A stretch of 64,000 nucleotides of DNA from Flavobacteriaceae bacterium UBA5544 (lineage in GTDB: Bacteria > Bacteroidota > Bacteroidia > Flavobacteriales > Flavobacteriaceae). The notes beneath the pieces are model-generated. The model was not told the DNA's origin and made no database searches. It saw only the letters and a list, made by a program, of their open reading frames with translations. Position numbers and translations under genes: made by a program. Below are positions 9,549-18,138 of the stretch, piece after piece. The stretch lies in NCBI GenBank assembly GCA_002426755.1, contig DINI01000018.1, positions 32,122 through 96,121 of the forward strand, written 5' to 3'. Each line of letters opens with the position of its first letter. Position 1 is the first letter of the stretch.

Positions 9549-11300
9549 ATGAAAAACATTAATAAAATAATTATTGGGTTATTTACCCTAGTTTTTATGT
9601 TATCATGTTACGATGGCATCGATTCCATTTCTGAAGTCGATCCCGGACCTGATGCAGGAGCTCCTATTGTTACAATAATTAAGCCTACAGACGGATTATC
9701 AATCTCTGATCCAAATCCAGTTTCTTCTGTAATCATTCAATTGCGAGTTGAAGATGACATAGAAGTTGGTTCAATTTCCGTTACTGTAGATGGAAATGAG
9801 ATTGCAAGTTACGAGGAAGGATCCTATGTGGATTATAGGATTGTAAATCGTGAAATGACTTATGATAACGTAGGAATTGGAGATCACACCGTTACTGTAA
9901 CCGCGACCGATTTAGCGGGAAATGTAACTACTACAACTTCAAACTTTACAAAAGAGCCACCATATACACCGTTATATAATGGGGAAATTTTGTATATGCC
10001 ATTTGATGGTGATTATACTAATCTAGTTACTTCTACGGCAGCAACAGAAGTTGGAAATCCTGGTTTTGCGGGTGAAGCTAAAGTTGGCAATAATGCTTAC
10101 GCTGGTGCAACAGATTCATATTTAACATATCCTACAGATGGACTATTAAGTAGTCAATTTACTGCGACATTTTGGTATAAGTTAGATGCATCTCCAGATA
10201 GAGCAGGTGTCCTTGTGATAGGTCCGCCAGATACTGCAAATCCTACAGCTCAAAATAACCGTAACAGTGGGTTTAGATTTTTCCGAGAAAATGCTGGAGG
10301 AAAACAACGTTTTAAACTAAATATTGGAAACGGAACAGGTGAAAATTGGTTCGATGGAGGCGCTGCTGCAGATGTTGATCCTGCGGTAAATGAATGGGTG
10401 CATTTGGCGTTCTCAATTTCAGAATCTCAAGCCACGGTATATATTAATGGCCAAGTTGTTAGTCAAGGAGCCTTTCCAGGTATTGATTGGTCAGGCTGTG
10501 ATATACTTTCAATTATGTCTGGAGCACCTAGGTTTACCGGTTGGGATCATAAATCTGACTCAAGTTATATGGATGAGTTAAGATTGTTTAATGTTGCGAT
10601 GACCCAACAGGAAATTCAACAGCAGATGATTTATGGTAGTCAAACATTGTATATGCCCTTTAATAATAGCTATTCAGATGCATTGAGCGATTTAAATGCG
10701 GCTGAAGTTGGTTCACCTGGCTTCGCTGGAAATGGAAACGGTTATGATGGCAATGCTTATGCTGGAGCAACTGATTCTTATTTAACTGTTCCAGTGGATG
10801 CTCTTGATTTAGGAACTTCATTCAGTGCTTCTTTTTGGTACAAAATGAATGCCACTCCAGATAGGGCGGGTATCTTGGTTATAGGACCAACTGATACCGC
10901 GAATCCGGGGGCAGAAAACCTACGTACAAGTGGTTTCCGTTTCTTCCGTGAAAATGCTGGAGGTAAGCAACGATTTAAGTTGAATGTGGGGAACGGTACT
11001 GGCGAAACCTGGTTTGATGGAGGAGCAGCTGCAGATTTGGATCCAGCTGTCACTACTGGCTGGGTACACATGGCATTCACAATTTCTCCTACGGAGGCAG
11101 TTGTTTATATAAATGGGGCAGTTGTGAAACAAGGTGCGTTTACTGGTATCAGCTGGGACGGCACTGATGTCATGTCCATAATGTCTGGAGCTCCTCACTT
11201 CACTGGTTGGGATCATAAATCTGACTTAAGTTATATGGATGATTTGAGAATTTTCAACAAAGCCTTAACTCAAGCAGAAGTGACTGCCTTGATGAATTAA
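9549..11300 (+). CDS. Surface lipoprotein with an Ig-like domain and two LamG/concanavalin-like domains
   Basis: A 583-residue protein from the ATG at 9549, chosen because it gives a compact lipoprotein signal (MKNINKIIIGLFTLVFMLSC, Cys20); an in-frame ATG at 9519 would add ten charged residues. An Ig-like domain comes first (TIIKPTDGLSISDPNP to VTATDLAGNV). Two homologous LamG-3-type domains of about 200 residues follow, each with FRFFRENAGGKQRFKLN, WFDGGAAAD and SIMSGAP.FTGWDHKSD. The two copies are similar in protein but differ in codon choice, so the duplication is old. No catalytic residues are evident. Position after susD suggests a surface glycan-binding protein for this PUL. Confidence 0.82.
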   Translation: MKNINKIIIGLFTLVFMLSCYDGIDSISEVDPGPDAGAPIVTIIKPTDGLSISDPNPVSSVIIQLRVEDDIEVGSISVTVDGNEIASYEEGSYVDYRIVNREMTYDNVGIGDHTVTVTATDLAGNVTTTTSNFTKEPPYTPLYNGEILYMPFDGDYTNLVTSTAATEVGNPGFAGEAKVGNNAYAGATDSYLTYPTDGLLSSQFTATFWYKLDASPDRAGVLVIGPPDTANPTAQNNRNSGFRFFRENAGGKQRFKLNIGNGTGENWFDGGAAADVDPAVNEWVHLAFSISESQATVYINGQVVSQGAFPGIDWSGCDILSIMSGAPRFTGWDHKSDSSYMDELRLFNVAMTQQEIQQQMIYGSQTLYMPFNNSYSDALSDLNAAEVGSPGFAGNGNGYDGNAYAGATDSYLTVPVDALDLGTSFSASFWYKMNATPDRAGILVIGPTDTANPGAENLRTSGFRFFRENAGGKQRFKLNVGNGTGETWFDGGAAADLDPAVTTGWVHMAFTISPTEAVVYINGAVVKQGAFTGISWDGTDVMSIMSGAPHFTGWDHKSDLSYMDDLRIFNKALTQAEVTALMN

Positions 11301-11365
11301 ACAAATTTTTCGATACCAATTTTTTATAAGAAGTATCATCCTTAATATTTGAATTAGTCTATTTA

Positions 11366-11405
11366 TTTTTTTTAGCTGCATTTCTCACAAGGAATGCAGC
11401 TAAAA
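11366..11405 (+). promoter_or_regulatory. Strong intra-operon hairpin between the binding genes and the enzyme genes
   Basis: TTTTAGCTGCAT (11370-11381) and ATGCAGCTAAAA (11394-11405) form a perfect 12-bp stem. The 12-nt loop can add four more pairs (one G-U), leaving a CACA tetraloop. A run of eight T precedes the stem but no T tract follows it, so it is not a standard terminator; an mRNA-stabilising or attenuating role is plausible. The upstream ATG at 11394 lies inside the stem, which supports the start at 11424 for the next gene. Confidence 0.7.
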
Positions 11406-11423
11406 TTTATTAATCAAAAATTT

Positions 11424-12788
11424 ATGAAATTCCCAACGACCAAAATAGCAGCAATTTTGTTACCATGTCTATTTCTTTTTTTTAACTGTAAATCGGATAA
11501 AAAAAAGTCAGAAGAAGTGGTTTCTGACAAGATGGACAAAGTTGAGTACTCAAATGAGCAACTCTTGGATACCGTCCAAAAGCAAACCTTCAATTATTTT
11601 TGGGAGGGAGCAGAGCCTAATTCTGGTTTAGCTCGGGAGCGACTCCACATGGATGATGTGTATCCAACTTCACCAAAAAACACGATTACCATAGGCGGTT
11701 CTGGATTTGGATTTATGGCAATTTTGGTTGGTGTAAAAAGAGGCTTTATAACTAGAGAAGAAGCATTGAATCGTTATATCAAAATGGTTGATTTTCTTGA
11801 AATAGCAGATCGTTTTCATGGTGCTTGGCCACATTGGCTGAATGGCGAGACTGGAAAAATAGTCCCTTTCAGCAAAAAAGATACCGGGGGCGATTTGGTT
11901 GAAAGCGCTTTTTTGATCCAAGGAATGTTGACTGTAAAGGAATATTTCAAGGACGGTAATGAAACAGAAAAACAACTTGCAGAGAAGATTGATAAACTTT
12001 GGAGAGAAGTAGAATGGGATTGGTACACTAAAGGTGAAGATGTTCTTTACTGGCATTGGTCTCCGACTGACAATTGGGAAATGAATTTTCCTGTCGGAGG
12101 TTACAACGAATGTCTTATTATGTACGTTCTTGCTGCTGCATCTCCAACACATCCGATATCTAAACAAGTTTATGACAGAGGTTGGGCACGAAATGACAGT
12201 ATTATTTCAAAAGATTCCATGTATGGAAAACCTTTAGTTCTCGATTATTATGAAACCGATGACGCACCCATGGGACCCTTGTTCTGGGCACATTATTCCT
12301 ATTTAGGTTTGAATCCAAAAGGGTTAAAAGATAAGTATGCCGATTATTGGCAATTAACGCAGAATCAAGCTAAAATCCATCATGACTACGCGGTTGAAAA
12401 TCCAAAAGGCTTTAAAGGTTATGGAGATAGTCTTTGGGGAATGACTTCGAGCTATTCCATGAAAGGTTATGCCGGCCATAGACCAGGTAATGATTTAGGT
12501 GTCATCTCACCGACTGCGGCCTTGTCATCTTTTCCATACACGCCAGATGAAAGTATGAAAATGCTTCAATATTTATATACAAAGCAAGATACACTGATTG
12601 GCAAATATGGACCTTATGATGCATTCAGTTTAGATAAGAAGTGGTATTTGCCGCGCTATTTGGCAATTGATCAAGGTCCTATTCCTGTGATGATAGAAAA
12701 TTATCGTTCTGGGATGCTTTGGGATTTGTTTATGAAAAATGAAGATGTTCAACAAGGTTTGCAAAAGTTAGGTTTTACTCATGATTAA
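11424..12788 (+). CDS. GH144-like glucanase lipoprotein (Glycoamylase/PF10091 fold), copy 1
   Basis: A 454-residue lipoprotein (MKFPTTKIAAILLPCLFLFF, then NC with Cys22). The catalytic (alpha/alpha) barrel of the glycoamylase type fills the protein from about residue 40. Its landmarks are FNYFWEGAEPNSGLARER, FGFMAILVG, FHGAWPHWLNGETG, GGDLVESAFLIQG, WYTKGEDVLYWHWSP, GPLFWAHYSYLGLNP, GVISPTAALSSFPYTP and IENYRSGMLWDLFMKN. GH144 contains endo-beta-1,2-glucanases and exo-acting sophorose-releasing enzymes, so a beta-1,2-glucan substrate is the best inference. Its last 8 bp overlap the next gene, itself a paralogue. An alternative upstream start at 11394 lies in a hairpin and gives a poorer signal. 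Confidence 0.85.
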   Translation: MKFPTTKIAAILLPCLFLFFNCKSDKKKSEEVVSDKMDKVEYSNEQLLDTVQKQTFNYFWEGAEPNSGLARERLHMDDVYPTSPKNTITIGGSGFGFMAILVGVKRGFITREEALNRYIKMVDFLEIADRFHGAWPHWLNGETGKIVPFSKKDTGGDLVESAFLIQGMLTVKEYFKDGNETEKQLAEKIDKLWREVEWDWYTKGEDVLYWHWSPTDNWEMNFPVGGYNECLIMYVLAAASPTHPISKQVYDRGWARNDSIISKDSMYGKPLVLDYYETDDAPMGPLFWAHYSYLGLNPKGLKDKYADYWQLTQNQAKIHHDYAVENPKGFKGYGDSLWGMTSSYSMKGYAGHRPGNDLGVISPTAALSSFPYTPDESMKMLQYLYTKQDTLIGKYGPYDAFSLDKKWYLPRYLAIDQGPIPVMIENYRSGMLWDLFMKNEDVQQGLQKLGFTHD

Positions 12789-14976
12789 AAGCAGGTATCA
12801 GATACGGTTTATTTTGTTGCTGATTATTTTTATAATCAATACAATCTTGTGTTTTGCACAAGAACGACCTTATCCAAAGGTGCTTTTTGAAAACAATAAA
12901 TTTGATAAATCTTGTTTTAATAGTGAAGCAGTATACTCCGGAACTAGTTGGATTGAAAATGTACAGTCTAAACTACCTTTGACGGAGGTTGCATTTACCC
13001 CAAAAAACGCCTTGAAGTTGAGATACCAATCCTCTGAAAATGGAAAGTGGTTCGCAGTTGTCAATTATCAAAAGATTAGAGGAATGGATTTTTTTGAGGC
13101 CGCTGATCAACTGTCCTTTTGGTTATATTTAAAGTCATCCGAGAATTTAAAATGTCTTCCAAACATTTCATTAATAGATGCGTCAAATTCTGAAAATAAG
13201 GTTGTTAATCTAAATTCATATGTGATCGCTGCTTCAGAAAAATGGCAACAGATCACAATTCCTTTATCTGATTTTTCCTCATCCATTACTGTTAAAGATA
13301 TAATGGGTGTCAAATTCTCACAAGGTGAAAGTTGTGACCAGTTAATCGAACTATATATTGATCAAATTGAATTGAGTTCTAAAAACAAGGATTTAAAAAT
13401 CAATCAAATCCCAGAATTGTTTTCTGTGAAAGGATATGAGCGTCATGTCGATATATCTTGGAAACCAGTAACAGACTCGGCGGTTCGTTATGTTCAAATC
13501 CAGCGTTCTTTAGCTGGTGAGGATGATTACGAAGTTGTTGGTATGCAATCTCCAAGAATTTCTGGTTATGCTGATTTTCTCAAAGCGGCTGATTCCAAGG
13601 AATGGAATTATAGAATTTCATTTCTAAATTCAAAATACGAACCATCATCCATTTCTAACTCGTTAAAGGCGAAAACCAAATCCATGACCGATGAGGAATT
13701 GTTGGACATGGTTCAATTGTCAAATTTCAGATATTATTGGGAAGGATGTGAACCGAACTCTGGCTTGGCACTTGAAAACATTCCGGGAAGAACAACCATG
13801 ATTGCTACTGGCGCTTCTGGATTTGGAATTATGGCTATGATCGCAGGTGTCCATCGCAACTTTATTTCACGAGAAGCAGCTGTTGAAAGATTTTTGAAAA
13901 TAACACGATTCTTAAAAACTGCTGATAGATTCCACGGTGTTTATCCACATTTTTTAAATGGAGAAACAGGCAAAACAGTGCCATTTTTTGGAATGAAAGA
14001 TAATGGAGGTGATTTGGTTGAAACTTCATTTTTAATGCAAGGTTTATTGACGGCAAAAGAATTTTTTGACGCTGACAATGTTTCGGAAAAAGAAATACGC
14101 AACACTATCACTCAACTTTGGTATGAAGTAGAGTGGGATTGGTATCGTAAAACAAAAGATAGTGAGTTTCTTTATTGGCATTGGTCGCCCGATCAAGAAT
14201 GGATTATCAATCACAAATTAATTGGTTGGAACGAAACTTTGATTACCTATTTCTTGGCTATTGCCTCTCCAAAACATTCAGTTCCGGCATCCATGTATTA
14301 TACAGGGTGGGCGAGTCCTTCAACAACGGCTCAAGACTATCGTTCTGCTTGGGGCAAAACCAAAGATGGCTCTATGTACACAAACGGGAACACCTATTAT
14401 GGGATTGAGCTTCCAGTTGGAGTTTCTAATGGTGGGCCATTGTTTTTCGTTCATTATTCCTTTTTTGGACTTAATCCCCATAAACTGACGGATGCTTATG
14501 TGAATTACTTTGACAACAATCAAAAAATTGCCAATATCAATTTGAGATATGCGACAGAAAATCCTGCAAACCATCAAGGGTATGGTGATGATTTTTGGGG
14601 GTTGACGGCAAGCGATGGACCATCTCACTATTCTGCAAATGAACCTAATATTGACAATGATGAAGGTAAGATGACTGCGACAGGGGCATTGGCAAGTTTC
14701 CCATATACTCCAGAAGCATCCTTAAAGGCGCTTAAAAATTATTATTACAATTACGGTGAAAAATTGTACGGATATTATGGATTTCATGATGCCATTTCAG
14801 TGGATGACCAATGGGTGTCTCCTCTGTATATGGGATTAAATCAAGCACCAATCGTTATAATGATTGAAAATTATCGATCAGGTTTATTGTGGGATTTATT
14901 CATGAAAAACGATGATGTTAAGAGTGGATTAAAAAAACTTGAAATTGCTACAAGTAATTTAAAAATAAAAAAATGA
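12781..14976 (+). CDS. Multidomain GH144-like glucanase with N-terminal binding and FN3-like domains, copy 2
   Basis: A 731-residue secreted protein whose signal peptide ends near LCFAQ. Residues of about 30-205 look like a beta-sandwich carbohydrate-binding module (WLYLKSSENLKCLPNIS is read as FWLYLKSSEN), and about 210-300 like a fibronectin type III domain (VKGYERHVDISWKPV, VQIQRSLAG). From about 305 it is the same glycoamylase-type domain as its neighbours (FRYYWEGCEPNSGLALE, FHGVYPHFLNGETG, GGDLVETSFLMQG, IENYRSGLLWDLFMKN). It lacks the lipobox of copies 1 and 3, so it is probably periplasmic or released. Overlaps the previous gene by 8 bp and the next by 4 bp, so translation is probably coupled. 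Confidence 0.84.
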   Translation: MIKSRYQIRFILLLIIFIINTILCFAQERPYPKVLFENNKFDKSCFNSEAVYSGTSWIENVQSKLPLTEVAFTPKNALKLRYQSSENGKWFAVVNYQKIRGMDFFEAADQLSFWLYLKSSENLKCLPNISLIDASNSENKVVNLNSYVIAASEKWQQITIPLSDFSSSITVKDIMGVKFSQGESCDQLIELYIDQIELSSKNKDLKINQIPELFSVKGYERHVDISWKPVTDSAVRYVQIQRSLAGEDDYEVVGMQSPRISGYADFLKAADSKEWNYRISFLNSKYEPSSISNSLKAKTKSMTDEELLDMVQLSNFRYYWEGCEPNSGLALENIPGRTTMIATGASGFGIMAMIAGVHRNFISREAAVERFLKITRFLKTADRFHGVYPHFLNGETGKTVPFFGMKDNGGDLVETSFLMQGLLTAKEFFDADNVSEKEIRNTITQLWYEVEWDWYRKTKDSEFLYWHWSPDQEWIINHKLIGWNETLITYFLAIASPKHSVPASMYYTGWASPSTTAQDYRSAWGKTKDGSMYTNGNTYYGIELPVGVSNGGPLFFVHYSFFGLNPHKLTDAYVNYFDNNQKIANINLRYATENPANHQGYGDDFWGLTASDGPSHYSANEPNIDNDEGKMTATGALASFPYTPEASLKALKNYYYNYGEKLYGYYGFHDAISVDDQWVSPLYMGLNQAPIVIMIENYRSGLLWDLFMKNDDVKSGLKKLEIATSNLKIKK

Positions 14977-16343
14977 CAAAAATGAAAAAGTTAAGCTTCT
15001 TACTATTACTACTCATTATTACATGGGCATGTTCAAAAAGTTCAAATTCAGAACCTTTTGATCCAGATCCTGTTGATGATGGACCAGATCCTGTTGAGAC
15101 ATTAACAGATACAGAAATTATGGATTTAACGCAGCGCGAGACATTCAAATATTTTTGGGATTTTGCAAATGTGAATTCGGGAGCAGCAAAAGAACGTTAC
15201 CATCCTTCAAATCCGACGTTGAATGATAATGTTGTTACAACAGGAGGAACAGGTTTTGGACTGATGGCCATCATCGTTGGAATTGAACGCGGGTACATTT
15301 CTAAAGCCCAAGGAGTAGAAAGATTCCAAACGATTTTGACATTTTTTCAAAATGCCAATAGATTCCATGGTGCTTGGCCACATTGGCTGGATGGAAACTC
15401 AGGGAATGTACTTCCTTTTAGTACAATGGATGATGGTGGAGATTTGGTAGAAACGGCTTTTTTAGCTCAAGGATTGATTTGTGTTAAAGAATATTTCAAA
15501 AATGGTTCAACCGAAGAAATGGCTTTAGCGGCAAAAGCTGATGCGCTTTGGAAGGGCATTGAATGGGATTGGTATACAGACAATCAGAATAAATTGTTGT
15601 GGCATTGGAGTACTAACTTTGATTTTGCAATCAATTTAGAATTGAAAGGTTATAATGAAACGATGATTGCTTTCATTTTAGGTGCAGCTTCTCCTGACCA
15701 TCCAATTACAGCTGATGTTTATAATCAGGGATGGGCGAGCAACGGAGGTATTGTGTCAGGAGCTACGCCATATAATATTCCTATTGTTTTGAAGCATGCA
15801 GGCAATCCGACATACGGAGGACCATTATTTTTTAGTCATTATTCCTTTCTGGGATTAAACCCTACAAATCTTTCTGACCAATATGGTAATTATGATGATT
15901 TGACAACTAATCATACCAAAATCAATTATCAATATTGTGTGGTAAACCCACAGAACAATACTGATTATGGCGCAAATTGTTGGGGTCTAACAGCTAGTTA
16001 CTCCAGAAATTCAGATGGCTCTATTGGATATAGCGCACATAGTCCTTCAAATGACCTTGGCGTTATTTCTCCAACTGCTGCTGTTAGCTCCATCCCTTAT
16101 ACTCCGGCTGAATCTTTGGCTGCAATGCATTTTTTCTATGAAAAGAATTTAATGGGACCAGCAGGATTTTATGATGCGTTCAGCCCAAAGTATAACTATT
16201 GGGTTGCGAATGCCTACTTGGCAATTGACCAAGGTCCACAAATCATTATGATTGAAAACTATCGTACTGGCTTGTTGTGGAATTTATTTATGCAAAATGA
16301 AGACGTTCAGAATGGACTGGATGCTTTAGGCTTTACCTATTAA
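14973..16343 (+). CDS. GH144-like glucanase lipoprotein, copy 3
   Basis: A 456-residue lipoprotein with signal MTKMKKLSFLLLLLIITWAC (Cys20) and a Pro/Asp-rich linker (DPDPVDDGPDPVE), which suggests display on the cell surface. The glycoamylase/GH144-type domain follows: FKYFWDFANVNSGAAKER, FHGAWPHWLDGNSG, GGDLVETAFLAQG, WYTDNQNKLLWHWS, GPLFFSHYSFLGLNP, GVISPTAAVSS and IENYRTGLLWNLFMQN. A second in-frame ATG nine bases in (MKKLSF) is an equally good start. It overlaps the previous paralogue by 4 bp. Three consecutive copies with different anchoring suggest division of labour, for example endo and exo cleavage or different chain lengths. Confidence 0.85.
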   Translation: MTKMKKLSFLLLLLIITWACSKSSNSEPFDPDPVDDGPDPVETLTDTEIMDLTQRETFKYFWDFANVNSGAAKERYHPSNPTLNDNVVTTGGTGFGLMAIIVGIERGYISKAQGVERFQTILTFFQNANRFHGAWPHWLDGNSGNVLPFSTMDDGGDLVETAFLAQGLICVKEYFKNGSTEEMALAAKADALWKGIEWDWYTDNQNKLLWHWSTNFDFAINLELKGYNETMIAFILGAASPDHPITADVYNQGWASNGGIVSGATPYNIPIVLKHAGNPTYGGPLFFSHYSFLGLNPTNLSDQYGNYDDLTTNHTKINYQYCVVNPQNNTDYGANCWGLTASYSRNSDGSIGYSAHSPSNDLGVISPTAAVSSIPYTPAESLAAMHFFYEKNLMGPAGFYDAFSPKYNYWVANAYLAIDQGPQIIMIENYRTGLLWNLFMQNEDVQNGLDALGFTY

Positions 16344-16353
16344 ATAGTTTGAT

Positions 16354-17328
16354 ATGAAAATCCGCTACTACATATTCTTTTTAACCATCCTGTCAAACGT
16401 TGTTTGTAAAGCACAGGACAGTTTTGAATTTGTAGTACTCCCAGATACTCAAACCTATGTTGAAGAATTTCCAGAAGTTTTTATGAAACAGATGGAATGG
16501 ATAGCCAATGAAGGTGACCGATTTTCTTTTGTTCTTCATGAAGGTGATATCACCCAAAATAATTCAGAAAAGGAATGGGCCATCGCAAGAGAAGGTTTTG
16601 CACTTCTCGATGGAAAAATTCCTTATAATTTGGCTTTAGGCAATCATGATATGGGAAGTGGGCCGGGCAAGTTTGCCGATACACGAAATACTTTATGGGC
16701 AAACAGTTTTTTTCCATACAAGGAATACATAAAGAACTCCAATACTATTGCTACGTTTCCAAAGGATTCCATTGACAACAGCTGTGCAGAATATAATTTG
16801 GGAGGTCAAAAATGGCTTGTATTTTCTTTGGAATTTGGTCCTCGGAACAGAACCGTGAACTGGGCGAATGAAGTTATTAACGCGCATCCAAACCATAATG
16901 TCATCATCAACACACATGCTTACCTTTTTTTTGACAACACTTTGTTAGATGGAAATGACTGGGCATTGCCGCAAAATTATGGTGTTGGAAAATTGACTGG
17001 TGACGATGCCGTTAATGATGGTGCGCAACTTTGGGATAAGTTGGTAAAAAAACATAAGAATATTGTCATGGTATTCACAGGTCATATTACGGGTTCTGGT
17101 GTTGGTAAATTAATTAGTGAAGGTGATAATGGTAATACTGTATATCAAATGCTCGCCAACTATCAAAAAAACGTCAAGGGTGTCGAAAAAGGAGATTCTG
17201 GATATTTGCGAATCATTAAAGTAGATAAAAAAACAAAGACGATTACTGTAAAAACATATTCACCATGGCTCGATACATTCAGGACTGAACCAGACCAAGA
17301 ATTTATGTTTGAAAATGTTGAATTTTAA
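16354..17328 (+). CDS. Secreted calcineurin-like metallophosphoesterase
   Basis: A 324-residue exported enzyme (signal peptide ends near VVCKAQ). It has the binuclear-metal motifs of the family: VVLPDTQTY near the start (D-T-Q in place of D-x-H, as in the PDTQ subgroup), HEGDITQNN, LGNHDMGSG, NTHAYLF and FTGHITGSG. Members hydrolyse phosphomonoesters or phosphodiesters. Its place between glucanase and esterase genes, 10 bp after copy 3 and 9 bp before the next gene, suggests removal of a phosphate-linked substituent from the glycan, though the substrate cannot be read from sequence. Confidence 0.82.
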   Translation: MKIRYYIFFLTILSNVVCKAQDSFEFVVLPDTQTYVEEFPEVFMKQMEWIANEGDRFSFVLHEGDITQNNSEKEWAIAREGFALLDGKIPYNLALGNHDMGSGPGKFADTRNTLWANSFFPYKEYIKNSNTIATFPKDSIDNSCAEYNLGGQKWLVFSLEFGPRNRTVNWANEVINAHPNHNVIINTHAYLFFDNTLLDGNDWALPQNYGVGKLTGDDAVNDGAQLWDKLVKKHKNIVMVFTGHITGSGVGKLISEGDNGNTVYQMLANYQKNVKGVEKGDSGYLRIIKVDKKTKTITVKTYSPWLDTFRTEPDQEFMFENVEF

Positions 17329-17337
17329 AAATATATT

Positions 17338-18138
17338 ATGAAATATCCCTCTACATTTAAAAAATTGATGTTCGTTCTCATGGCTTTTTTGGGCTCTCAA
17401 TTAGTGTCTGCCCAGCATCAAGAGCTATATTCCCAAGAACATTTCATTTCAGGAAATGATACGCTGCATTATCGAATGCTATTGCCAAAAGATTTTTCTG
17501 AATCGAAACAATATCCAATTGTGCTGTTCCTGCATGGCGCTGGAGAAAGAGGAAATGACAATGCCAAACAATTGTCACATGGGAGCAAACTTTTTGTAGA
17601 TAACAGAGATTTATTTCCGGCCATTGTGATTTTCCCGCAATGTCCTCAAGAAGATTATTGGGCAAATGCCACCGTGGATAGAAGCACAAAACCAATTACA
17701 TTAAAATTTCCATTGGACATTGCTCCAACCAAATCTATGACATTGGTGATGCAATTGATGGACGAAATGGTAATGAAATCGTATGCAAAAAAAGACCAAG
17801 TATATGTTGCTGGACTTTCTATGGGGGGTATGGGAACGTTTGAGATCTTATATAGAAAGCCTGAAACATTCACAGCGGCGTTTGCTATCTGTGGTGCTGG
17901 AAATCCTGAAGCTGCCGAAAATTATGCAAAAAAGGTTCCAATGTGGATTTTCCATGGTGCCAATGATGATGTTGTCAATCCTCAATCATCGGTTTATATG
18001 GTTTCAGGAATTCTTAAATACGGTGGAAAACCAAACTTTTCACTTTTCGCTAAAGACAATCACAACAGTTGGGATTCTGCCTTTGCAGAACCTGAATTAT
18101 TACCATGGCTTTTTTCAAACATTAAATCAAAAGAATGA
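17338..18138 (+). CDS. Secreted alpha/beta-hydrolase esterase (prolyl-oligopeptidase/carboxylesterase type)
   Basis: A 266-residue enzyme with signal peptide ending at LVSAQ. The alpha/beta-hydrolase landmarks are the oxyanion region VLFLHGAGERGND, the nucleophile elbow GLSMGGMG, the acid region IFHGANDDVV and the catalytic histidine in DNHNSW. Such PUL esterases remove acyl groups (acetyl, succinyl, feruloyl) from polysaccharide. It overlaps the following GH3 gene by 4 bp. Confidence 0.8.
   Translation: MKYPSTFKKLMFVLMAFLGSQLVSAQHQELYSQEHFISGNDTLHYRMLLPKDFSESKQYPIVLFLHGAGERGNDNAKQLSHGSKLFVDNRDLFPAIVIFPQCPQEDYWANATVDRSTKPITLKFPLDIAPTKSMTLVMQLMDEMVMKSYAKKDQVYVAGLSMGGMGTFEILYRKPETFTAAFAICGAGNPEAAENYAKKVPMWIFHGANDDVVNPQSSVYMVSGILKYGGKPNFSLFAKDNHNSWDSAFAEPELLPWLFSNIKSKE

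Noticed and set aside
11366..11405. Rho-independent terminator after the LamG gene
   Set aside because: Stem is strong but neither strand has a T tract after it, so it is listed as an intra-operon hairpin instead.
11670..12167. Minus-strand 165-codon ORF
   Set aside because: Antisense to the first GH144-like gene, without any domain or start context.
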